In this document: positions 54,304-64,000 of the stretch, one piece after another | Layout: each line of letters opens with the position of its first letter | How positions within the stretch are numbered: position 1 is the stretch's first letter | Assembly: GCF_021869535.1 (NCBI RefSeq) | Contig: NW_026262734.1 | Location: 73,842,339-73,906,338 of the forward strand | Direction: 5' to 3' | DNA length: 64,000 nt | DNA from: Mytilus californianus | Taxonomy: Eukaryota; Mollusca; Bivalvia; Mytilida; Mytilidae | Translations under genes and position numbers: made by a program | The notes under the pieces: generated by a model | Told to the model about the DNA's origin: nothing | The model's input: the letters and a program-made list of their open reading frames with translations, nothing else | Database searches by the model: none

Positions 54304-55704
54304 GTAGGTAGTATCGAAAAACAAGAAAAAACATGAGTATTGCAGCTAAATGCATATTTCATTCGTTGATTCAAGAGATTGATACAAATGGTACAAGTTC
54401 AACAAAGTATTTCTTTAGATTCGACAATTCAAAGAAAACAAACGAAAACAAAAATATAGCCATAAGTTAACTTCTGCAGAGGAACACATATATATAAATT
54501 AATATTTAACCACACAGTACATTTGTATTTATGTATGATTTCATATGTATATTAAGATAAACAATCAAAAGAAAGCAAAATTACAAATAGTAACTACCAG
54601 TAATTTAAAATTTGGCCTCTTTGGTCGCTCGTAATCGGTTGTCCTCAAATATAGTTCCTTTCGTGTTGATGTTTGTAAAATCGTATAGTATCATTTTCGT
54701 GAGAATCCAATGGCTTATAATTATTAGTTGCATTATTTCTTGATAGTGAAATATGATATAATGTTAATATTTTTCAGGTGGTATTGTCGGACTATTTCGT
54801 GTCAAATTTGTATGAAAGGCAACTATGTCTGTTTGATATTCAGACATTTCTTTGCGATAGAATAAAATCTCCTAGAAATCCTATGTTAAAATAATAAAGT
54901 TCTTGCTTCCTTGCTGTTCAGCACAAGTGAACACACGCATTATCATCGTTTCACTGGGAACCACAGAGCTGAAACCTAAACATTTACGTTAGCAGGGACG
55001 TAACCCCGTCGAAAATTCTTGTCATTTTGGCAGTGAAAGACATGTAGATTTTTGTAATAATTGTAAAGTGTTGTTCCCGAAAACACGTTAGCTGCTGATT
55101 TACTGAATGGTGCACGAAAATAATGATTGCAAGGTGCAGACAAAGAAATTTTGCAGTCACTTGACATTAAAAATACTGTCTTTTATTAAAAAATGATATC
55201 CTACATAGCCAACAGTTGTCGTAAAGTTATTAAACGTTCTCTAAGTCTAATAGAAAGTCTTACATCGTGTAATGACTAAACTAAAAGGTCGCCACACATC
55301 TTTTCTGATGTACATACAGACCTTCATACGCAGGCCTCATCTCTGTTATGCATTATGATTCTGGAATATCTTCTTCTCTCTTTTCGTATCAATATTATTT
55401 CTTTCTCCTCATCTTATCTTTTTTCTGATTGCTGATTATTCTTTCTTCTTATTTCGTTTGCAGAGCTTTTAGTCCCATAAATAATACTTTTCAAACATTT
55501 TCGAGGTATATAATTACTAAATTTACCAATGCATCAAGGTATTTAACCCTCATAATCCTGTTAGCTTCAAATTATTGAATGCGAGAAAAGTTGATATATG
55601 TATGGAAATTTTGAAATAAACAAAATAATTTAGATAAACCAAGACTTTTATGTTGACGTTCGATATATAGTGTTGGTTTCCATCGTGTAATATGACAATA
55701 CCGT
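54304..55704 (+). repeat. Repeat unit U39 (28-bp deletion, 1,401 bp)
   Basis: The unit lacks 28 bp present in every other copy, offsets about 611-638. The junction is at 54913/54914. It also carries C at 54617 (offset 314, private), A at 54982 (offset 707) and G at 55463 (offset 1188). The deletion removes most of the GT-rich element after the AATAAA signals and the minus-strand AATAAA. Confidence 0.95.
54903..54924. other. 28-bp deletion junction in U39
   Basis: In this copy CTTCCTTG is joined directly to CTGTTCAGC between 54913 and 54914. All other units have 28 more bases here. The break can be slid by one base (G), so microhomology is minimal, which suits end joining or replication slippage better than recombination between longer repeats. 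Confidence 0.95.
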
Positions 55705-57133
55705 GTAGGTAGTATCGAAAAACAAGAAAAAACATGAGTATTGCAGCTAAATGCATATTTCATTCGTTGATTCAAGAGATTGATACAAATGGTACAAGTT
55801 CAACAAAGTATTTCTTTAGATTCGACAATTCAAAGAAAACAAACGAAAACAAAAATATAGCCATAAGTTAACTTCTGCAGAGGAACACATATATATAAAT
55901 TAATATTTAACCACACAGTACATTTGTATTTATGTATGATTTCATATGTATATTAAGATAAACAATCAAAAGAAAGCAAAATTACAAATAGTAACTACCA
56001 GTAATTTAAAATTTGGCTTCTTTGGTCGCTCGTAATCGGTTGTCCTCAAATATAGTTCCTTTCGTGTTGATGTTTGTAAAATCGTATAGTATCATTTTCG
56101 TGAGAATCCAATGGCTTATAATTATTAGTTGCATTATTTCTTGATAGTGAAATATGATATAATGTTAATATTTTTCAGGTGGTATTGTCGGACTATTTCG
56201 TGTCAAATTTGTATGAAAGGCAACTATGTCTGTTTGATATTCAGACATTTCTTTGCGATAGAATAAAATCTCCTAGAAATCCTATGTTAAAATAATAAAG
56301 TTCTTGCTTCCTTGTGTTTTATTACTTAATTTGATGTCTTCGCTGTTCAGCACAAGTGAACACACGCATTATCATCGTTTCACTTGGAACCACAGAGCTG
56401 AAACCTAAACTTTTACGTTAGCAGGGACGTAACCCCGTCGAAAATTCTTGTCATTTTGGCAGTGAAAGACATGTAGATTTTTGTAATAATTGTAAAGTGT
56501 TGTTCCCGAAAACACGTTAGCTGCTGATTTACTGAATGGTGCACGAAAATAATGATTGCAAGGTGCAGACAAAGAAATTTTGCAGTCACTTGACATTAAA
56601 AATACTGTCTTTTATTAAAAAATGATATCCTACATAGCCAACAGTTGTCGTAAAGTTATTAAACGTTCTCTAAGTCTAATAGAAAGTCTTACATCGTGTA
56701 ATGACTAAACTAAAAGGTCGCCACACATCTTTTCTGATGTACATACAGACCTTCATACTCAGGCCTCATCTCTGTTATGCATTATGATTCTGGAATATCT
56801 TCTTCTCTCTTTTCGTATCAATATTATTTCTTTCTCCTCATCTTATCTTTTTTCTGATTGCTGATTATTCTTTCTTCTTATTTCGTTTGCAAAGCTTTTA
56901 GTCCCATAAATAATACTTTTCAAACATTTTCGAGGTATATAATTACTAAATTTACCAATGCATCAAGGTATTTAACCCTCATAATCCTGTTAGCTTCAAA
57001 TTATTGAATGCGAGAAAAGTTGATATATGTATGGAAATTTTGAAATAAACAAAATAATTTAGATAAACCAAGACTTTTATGTTGAGGTTCGATATATAGT
57101 GTTGGTTTCCATCGTGTAATATGACAATACCGT
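55705..57133 (+). repeat. Repeat unit U40 (681T, 1055T, 1382G)
   Basis: T at 56385 and T at 56759 match the U31-U33 haplotype. G at 57086 (offset 1382) belongs to the U40-U44 block. The unit therefore joins two lineages. Confidence 0.93.
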
Positions 57134-58562
57134 GTAGGTAGTATCGAAAAACAAGAAAAAACATGAGTATTGCAGCTAAATGCATATTTCATTCGTTGAT
57201 TCAAGAGATTGATACAAATGGTACAAGTTCAACAAAGTATTTCTTTAGATTCGACAATTCAAAGAAAACAAACGAAAACAAAAATATAGCCATAAGTTAA
57301 CTTCTGCAGAGGAACACATATATATAAATTAATATTTAACCACACAGTACATTTGTATTTATGTATGATTTCATATGTATATTAAGATAAACAATCAAAA
57401 GAAAGCAAAATTACAAATAGTAACTACCAGTAATTTAAAATTTGGCTTCTTTGGTCGCTCGTAATCGGTTGTCCTCAAATATAGTTCCTTTCGTGTTGAT
57501 GTTTGTAAAATCGTATAGTATCATTTTCGTGAGAATCCAATGGCTTATAATTATTAGTTGCATTATTTCTTGATAGTGAAATATGATATAATGTTAATAT
57601 TTTTCAGGTGGTATTGTCGGACTATTTCGTGTCAAATTTGTATGAAAGGCAACTATGTCTGTTTGATATTCAGACATTTCTTTGCGATAGAATAAAATCT
57701 CCTAGAAATCCTATGTTAAAATAATAAAGTTCTTGCTTCCTTGTGTTTTATTACTTAATTTGATGTCTTCGCTGTTCAGCACAAGTGAACACACGCATTA
57801 TCATCGTTTCACTGGGAACCACAGAGCTGAAACCTAAACTTTTACGTTAGCAGGGACGTAACCCCGTCGAAAATTCTTGTCATTTTGGCAGTGAAAGACA
57901 TGTAGATTTTTGTAATAATTGTAAAGTGTTGTTCCCGAAAACACGTTAGCTGCTGATTTACTGAATGGTGCACGAAAATAATGATTGCAAGGTGCAGACA
58001 AAGAAATTTTGCAGTCACTTGACATTAAAAATACTGTCTTTTATTAAAAAATGATATCCTACATAGCCAACAGTTGTCGTAAAGTTATTAAACGTTCTCT
58101 AAGTCTAATAGAAAGTCTTACATCGTGTAATGACTAAACTAAAAGGTCGCCACACATCTTTTCTGATGTACATACAGACCTTCATACGCAGGCCTCATCT
58201 CTGTTATGCATTATGATTCTGGAATATCTTCTTCTCTCTTTTCGTATCAATATTATTTCTTTCTCCTCATCTTATCTTTTTTCTGATTGCTGATTATTCT
58301 TTCTTCTTATTTCGTTTGCAAAGCTTTTAGTCCCATAAATAATACTTTTCAAACATTTTCGAGGTATATAATTACTAAATTTACCAATGCATCAAGGTAT
58401 TTAACCCTCATAATCCTGTTAGCTTCAAATTATTGAATGCGAGAAAAGTTGATATATGTATGGAAATTTTGAAATAAACAAAATAATTTAGATAAACCAA
58501 GACTTTTATGTTGAGGTTCGATATATAGTGTTGGTTTCCATCGTGTAATATGACAATACCGT
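57134..58562 (+). repeat. Repeat unit U41 (1382G)
   Basis: Only the block marker G at 58515 (offset 1382) differs from consensus. Confidence 0.92.
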
Positions 58563-59991
58563 GTAGGTAGTATCGAAAAACAAGAAAAAACATGAGTATT
58601 GCAGCTAAATGCATATTTCATTCGTTGATTCAAGAGATTGATACAAATGGTACAAGTTCAACAAAGTATTTCTTTAGATTCGACAATTCAAAGAAAACAA
58701 ACGAAAACAAAAATATAGCCATAAGTTAACTTCTGCAGAGGAACACATATATATAAATTAATATTTAACCACACAGTACATTTGTAATTATGGATGATTT
58801 CATATGTATATTAAGATAAGCAATCAAAAGAAAGCAAAATTACAAATAGTTACTACCAGTAATTTAAAATTTGGCTTCTTTGGTCGCTCGTAATCGGTTG
58901 TCCTCAAATATAGTTCCTTTCGTGTTGATGTTTGTAAAATCGTATAGTATCATTTTCGTGAGAATCCAATGGCTTATAATTATTAGTTGCATTATTTCTT
59001 GATAGTGAAATATGATATAATGTTAATATTTTTCAGGTGGTATTGTCGGACTATTTCGTGTCAAATTTGTATGAAAGGCAACTATGTCTGTTTGATATTC
59101 AGACATTTCTTTGCGATAGAATAAAATCTCCTAGAAATCCTATGTTAAAATAATAAAGTTCTTGCTTCCTTGTGTTTTATTACTTAATTTGATGTCTTCG
59201 CTGTTCAGCACAAGTGAACACACGCATTATCATCGTTTCACTGGGAACCACAGAGCTGAAACCTAAACATTTACGTTAGCAGGGACGTAACCCCGTCGAA
59301 AATTCTTGTCATTTTGGCAGTGAAAGACATGTAGATTTTTGTAATAATTGTAAAGTGTTGTTCCCGAAAACACGTTAGCTGCTGATTTACTGAATGGTGC
59401 ACGAAAATAATGATTGCAATGTTCAGACAAAGAAATTTTGCAGTCACTTGACATTAAAAATACTGTCTTTTATTAAAAAATGATATCCTACATAGCCAAC
59501 AGTTGTCGTAAAGTTATTAAACGTTCTCTAAGTCTAATAGAAAGTCTTACATCGTGTAATGACTAAACTAAAAGGTCGCCACACATCTTTTCTGATGTAC
59601 ATACAGACCTTCATACGCAGGCCTCATCTCTGTTATGCATTATGATTCTGGAATATCTTCTTCTCTCTTTTCGTATCAATATTATTTCTTTCTCCTCATC
59701 TTATCTTTTTTCTGATTGCTGATTATTCTTTCTTCTTATTTCGTTTGCAAAGCTTTTAGTCCCATAAATAATACTTTTCAAACATTTTCGAGGTATATAA
59801 TTACTAAATTTACCAATGCATCAAGGTATTTAACCCTCATAATCCTGTTAGCTTCAAATTATTGAATGCGAGAAAAGTTGATATATGTATGGAAATTTTG
59901 AAATAAACAAAATAATTTAGATAAACCAAGACTTTTATGTTGAGGTTCGATATATAGTGTTGGTTTCCATCGTGTAATATGACAATACCGT
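58563..59991 (+). repeat. Repeat unit U42 (most diverged, eight variants)
   Basis: Variants at 58787 (225A), 58793 (231G), 58820 (258G), 58851 (289T), 59269 (707A), 59420 (858T), 59423 (861T) and 59944 (1382G). Five of these are private (225, 231, 258, 858, 861) and fall in two tight clusters. Confidence 0.94.
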
Positions 59992-61420
59992 GTAGGTAGT
60001 ATCGAAAAACAAGAAAAAACATGAGTATTGCAGCTAAATGCATATTTCATTCGTTGATTCAAGAGATTGATACAAATGGTACAAGTTCAACAAAGTATTT
60101 CTTTAGATTCGACAATTCAAAGAAAACAAACGAAAACAAAAATATAGCCATAAGTTAACTTCTGCAGAGGAACACATATATATAAATTAATATTTAACCA
60201 CACAGTACATTTGTATTTATGTATGATTGCATATGCATATTAAGATAAACAATCAAAAGAAAGCAAAATTACAAATAGTAACTACCAGTAATTTAAAATT
60301 TGGCTTCTTTGGTCGCTCGTAATCGGTTGTCCTCAAATATAGTTCCTTTCGTGTTGATGTTTGTAAAATCGTATAGTATCATTTTCGTGAGAATCCAATG
60401 GCTTATAATTATTAGTTGCATTATTTCTTGATAGTGAAATATGATATAATGTTAATATTTTTCAGGTGGTATTGTCGGACTATTTCGTGTCAAATTTGTA
60501 TGAAAGGCAACTATGTCTGTTTGATATTCAGACATTTCTTTGCGATAGAATAAAATCTCCTAGAAATCCTATGTTAAAATAATAAAGTTCTTGCTTCCTT
60601 GTGTTTTATTACTTAATTTGATGTCTTCGCTGTTCAGCACAAGTGAACACACGCATTATCATCGTTTCACTGGGAACCACAGAGCTGAAACCTAAACATT
60701 TACGTTAGCAGGGACGTAACCCCGTCGAAAATTCTTGTCATTTTGGCAGTGAAAGACATGTAGATTTTTGTAATAATTGTAAAGTGTTGTTCCCGAAAAC
60801 ACGTTAGCTGCTGATTTACTGAATGGTGCACGAAAATAATGATTGCAAGGTGCAGACAAAGAAATTTTGCAGTCACTTGACATTAAAAATACTGTCTTTT
60901 ATTAAAAAATGATATCCTACATAGCCAACAGTTGTCGTAAAGTTATTAAACGTTCTCTAAGTCTAATAGAAAGTCTTACATCGTGTAATGACTAAACTAA
61001 AAGGTCGCCACACATCTTTTCTGATGTACATACAGACCTTCATACGCAGGCCTCATCTCTGTTATGCATTATGATTCTGGAATATCTTCTTCTCTCTTTT
61101 CGTATCAATATTATTTCTTTCTCCTCATCTTATCTTTTTTCTGATTGCTGATTATTCTTTCTTCTTATTTCGTTTGCAAAGCTTTTAGTCCCATAAATAA
61201 TACTTTTCAAACATTTTCGAGGTATATAATTACTAAATTTACCAATGCATCAAGGTATTTAACCCTCATAATCCTGTTAGCTTCAAATTATTGAATGCGA
61301 GAAAAGTTGATATATGTATGGAAATTTTGAAATAAACAAAATAATTTAGATAAACCAAGACTTTTATGTTGAGGTTCGATATATAGTGTTGGTTTCCATC
61401 GTGTAATATGACAATACCGT
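59992..61420 (+). repeat. Repeat unit U43 (238G + 245C, 707A, 1382G)
   Basis: G at 60229 and C at 60236 reproduce the palindrome haplotype of U27-U28. A at 60698 (707A) and G at 61373 (1382G) belong to the local block. The unit lacks 289T, which both U42 and U44 carry. It is therefore a mosaic. Confidence 0.93.
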
Positions 61421-62849
61421 GTAGGTAGTATCGAAAAACAAGAAAAAACATGAGTATTGCAGCTAAATGCATATTTCATTCGTTGATTCAAGAGATTGAT
61501 ACAAATGGTACAAGTTCAACAAAGTATTTCTTTAGATTCGACAATTCAAAGAAAACAAACGAAAACAAAAATATAGCCATAAGTTAACTTCTGCAGAGGA
61601 ACACATATATATAAATTAATATTTAACCACACAGTACATTTGTATTTATGTATGATTTCATATGTATATTAAGATAAACAATCAAAAGAAAGCAAAATTA
61701 CAAATAGTTACTACCAGTAATTTAAAATTTGGTTTCTTTGGTCGCTCGTAATCGGTTGTCCTCAAATATAGTTCCTTTCGTGTTGATGTTTGTAAAATCG
61801 TATAGTATCATTTTCGTGAGAATCCAATGGCTTATAATTATTAGTTGCATTATTTCTTGATAGTGAAATATGATATAATGTTAATATTTTTCAGGTGGTA
61901 TTGTCGGACTATTTCGTGTCAAATTTGTATGAAAGGCAACTATGTCTGTTTGATATTCAGACATTTCTTTGCGATAGAATAAAATCTCCTAGAAATCCTA
62001 TGTTAAAATAATAAAGTTCTTGCTTCCTTGTGTTTTATTACTTAATTTGATGTCTTCGCTGTTCAGCACAAGTGAACACACGCATTATCATCGTTTCACT
62101 GGGAACCACAGAGCTGAAACCTAAACATTTACGTTAGCAGGGACGTAACCCCGTCGAAAATTCTTGTCATTTTGGCAGTGAAAGACATGTAGATTTTTGT
62201 AATAATTGTAAAGTGTTGTTCCCGAAAACACGTTAGCTGCTGATTTACTGAATGGTGCACGAAAATAATGATTGCAAGGTGCAGACAAAGAAATTTTGCA
62301 GTCACTTGACATTAAAAATACTGTCTTTTATTAAAAAATGATATCCTACATAGCCAACAGTTGTCGTAAAGTTATTAAACGTTCTCTAAGTCTAATAGAA
62401 AGTCTTACATCGTGTAATGACTAAACTAAAAGGTCGCCACACATCTTTTCTGATGTACATACAGACCTTCATACGCAGGCCTCATCTCTGTTATGCATTA
62501 TGATTCTGGAATATCTTCTTCTCTCTTTTCGTATCAATATTATTTCTTTCTCCTCATCTTATCTTTTTTCTGATTGCTGATTATTCTTTCTTCTTATTTC
62601 GTTTGCAAAGCTTTTAGTCCCATAAATAATACTTTTCAAACATTTTCGAGGTATATAATTACTAAATTTACCAATGCATCAAGGTATTTAACCCTCATAA
62701 TCCTGTTAGCTTCAAATTATTGAATGCGAGAAAAGTTGATATATGTATGGAAATTTTGAAATAAACAAAATAATTTAGATAAACCAAGACTTTTATGTTG
62801 AGGTTCGATATATAGTGTTGGTTTCCATCGTGTAATATGACAATACCGT
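61421..62849 (+). repeat. Repeat unit U44 (289T, 313T, 707A, 1382G)
   Basis: Variants at 61709 (289T), 61733 (313T, private), 62127 (707A) and 62802 (1382G). It is the last complete unit in the window. Confidence 0.93.
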
Positions 62850-64000
62850 GTAGGTAGTATCGAAAAACAAGAAAAAACATGAGTATTGCAGCTAAATGCA
62901 TATTTCATTCGTTGATTCAAGAGATTGATACAAATGGTACAAGTTCAACAAAGTATTTCTTTAGATTCGACAATTCAAAGAAAACAAACGAAAACAAAAA
63001 TATAGCCATAAGTTAACTTCTGCAGAGGAACACATATATATAAATTAATATTTAACCACACAGTACATTTGTATTTATGTATGATTTCATATGTATATTA
63101 AGATAAACAATCAAAAGAAAGCAAAATTACAAATAGTTACTACCAGTAATTTAAAATTTGGCTTCTTTGGTCGCTCGTAATCGGTTGTCCTCAAATATAG
63201 TTCCTTTCGTGTTGATGTTTGTAAAATCGTATAGTATCATTTTCGTGAGAATCCAATGGCTTATAATTATTAGTTGCATTATTTCTTGATAGTGAAATAT
63301 GATATAATGTTAATATTTTTCAGGTGGTATTGTCGGACTATTTCGTGTCAAATTTGTATGAAAGGCAACTATGTCTGTTTGATATTCAGACATTTCTTTG
63401 CGATAGAATAAAATCTCCTAGAAATCCTATGTTAAAATAATAAAGTTCTTGCTTCCTTGTGTTTTATTACTTAATTTGATGTCTTCGCTGTTCAGCACAA
63501 GTGAACACACGCATTATCATCGTTTCACTGGGAACCACAGAGCTGAAACCTAAACATTTACGTTAGCAGGGACGTAACCCCGTCGAAAATTCTTGTCATT
63601 TTGGCAGTGAAAGACATGTAGATTTTTGTAATAATTGTAAAGTGTTGTTCCCGAAAACACGTTAGCTGCTGATTTACTGAATGGTGCACGAAAATAATGA
63701 TTGCAAGGTGCAGACAAAGAAATTTTGCAGTCACTTGACATTAAAAATACTGTCTTTTATTAAAAAATGATATCCTACATAGCCAACAGTTGTCGTAAAG
63801 TTATTAAACGTTCTCTAAGTCTAATAGAAAGTCTTACATCGTGTAATGACTAAACTAAAAGGTCGCCACACATCTTTTCTGATGTACATACAGACCTTCA
63901 TACTCAGGCCTCATCTCTGTTATGCATTATGATTCTGGAATATCTTCTTCTCTCTTTTCGTATCAATATTATTTCTTTCTCCTCATCTTATCTTTTTTCT
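62850..64000 (+). repeat. Partial repeat unit U45 (offsets 1-1151)
   Basis: The window ends at offset 1151, inside the pyrimidine-rich tract. Visible variants are 63138 (289T), 63556 (707A) and 63904 (1055T). The array clearly continues to the right. Confidence 0.95.

Larger units (their letters stand above)
1..64000. repeat. Satellite array, 1,429-bp unit, about 44.8 copies
   Basis: The same 1,429-bp sequence repeats head to tail from the first base to the last. For example, the GTAGGTAGTATCG string recurs at 1, 1430, 2859, 4288 and so on to 62850. Spacing is exactly 1,429 bp except U31 (1,430) and U39 (1,401). About 40 substitution sites and two indels were found by eye across 45 copies, so any two units are about 99% identical or better. 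GC is near 30%. No unit is inverted and no foreign DNA interrupts the array. Long, homogeneous, non-coding arrays of this kind are typical of eukaryotic satellite DNA kept uniform by concerted evolution. Chromosomal location and organism cannot be told from the window. Confidence 0.98.

Noticed and set aside
57080..57095. 1382G in U40-U44 makes GGTTCGA, the core of a Pol III B box
   Set aside because: The rest of the B box does not match, no A box is found upstream at a tRNA-like distance, and no cloverleaf can be drawn.
1..64000. Concatemer of a small circular DNA (kinetoplast minicircle, plasmid or 1.3-1.4 kb viral satellite) produced by the assembler
   Set aside because: Ordered, unit-specific variants, an A-B-A-B-B pattern and a unique 28-bp deletion argue for a real array. 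I see no minicircle GGGGTTGGTGTA element, no TAATATTAC stem-loop and no replication gene. Long reads would settle it.
1..64000. CRISPR array or bacterial repeat system
   Set aside because: The repeated part is the whole 1,429 bp. There are no short repeats separated by unique spacers and no associated protein genes.
1..64000. rDNA, 5S, histone or snRNA tandem gene cluster
   Set aside because: No conserved rRNA, 5S internal promoter, histone or snRNA sequence is recognisable anywhere in the unit on either strand.
1..64000. Nucleosome phasing: 1,429 bp is about eight times 179 bp
   Set aside because: The arithmetic is possible, but no 179-bp internal periodicity is visible, so there is no sequence support.

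Overview
The whole 64,000-base window is one uninterrupted head-to-tail tandem array of a 1,429-bp unit. Taking base 1 as the arbitrary start of unit 1, there are 44 complete units (1-62849) and a 1,151-bp partial 45th unit (62850-64000). Every unit is 1,429 bp except U31 (1,430 bp, one extra T) and U39 (1,401 bp, a 28-bp deletion). Neither edge of the array lies in the window, so it is part of a longer satellite block. In the entries, 'offset' means position within a unit, with offset 1 equal to window base 1.

No gene is supported. Both strands hold only frames of about 60-80 codons that recur once per unit because the unit recurs. They resemble no protein I recognise, and the substitutions inside them do not favour silent changes. 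I see no rRNA, tRNA, snRNA, transposon protein, CRISPR array or prokaryotic operon. The size and homogeneity of the array, a GC content near 30% (partial hand count) and the lack of coding sequence point to eukaryotic satellite heterochromatin (centromeric, pericentromeric, subtelomeric or sex-linked). An AT-rich invertebrate such as an insect is plausible, but the clade cannot be read from this window.

Layout by diagnostic variants: U1 has three private changes. U2 is consensus. U3-U5 share one variant. U6-U10 follow an A-B-A-B-B pattern, a local two-unit duplication. U11-U20 are consensus apart from one change in U14. U21-U23 share a four-site haplotype. U24-U26 are mosaics. U27-U33 share 1055T. 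U34 is near-consensus. U35-U38 share 146T and 347C, and U36-U39 share 1188G. U40-U44 share 1382G, with 707A in U42-U45. By eye I found 40 substitution sites and two indels. All unit pairs are about 99% identical or better, and neighbours resemble each other most. This is the expected result of unequal crossing-over and gene conversion, with a few haplotypes reappearing 7-15 units away.

Within each unit the structures worth noting are an A-rich tract, a TATA-like stretch, an intron-like segment ending in a good 3' splice site, a 7-bp hairpin, two AATAAA signals followed by a GT-rich element, an approximately 87-bp pyrimidine-rich tract, and a possible short exon. Together they hint that the plus strand could be transcribed and processed, but that is inference. 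The most promising leads are this transcript-like module, its variant-dependent splice acceptor in U36-U39, and the readable record of local duplication and long-range exchange.
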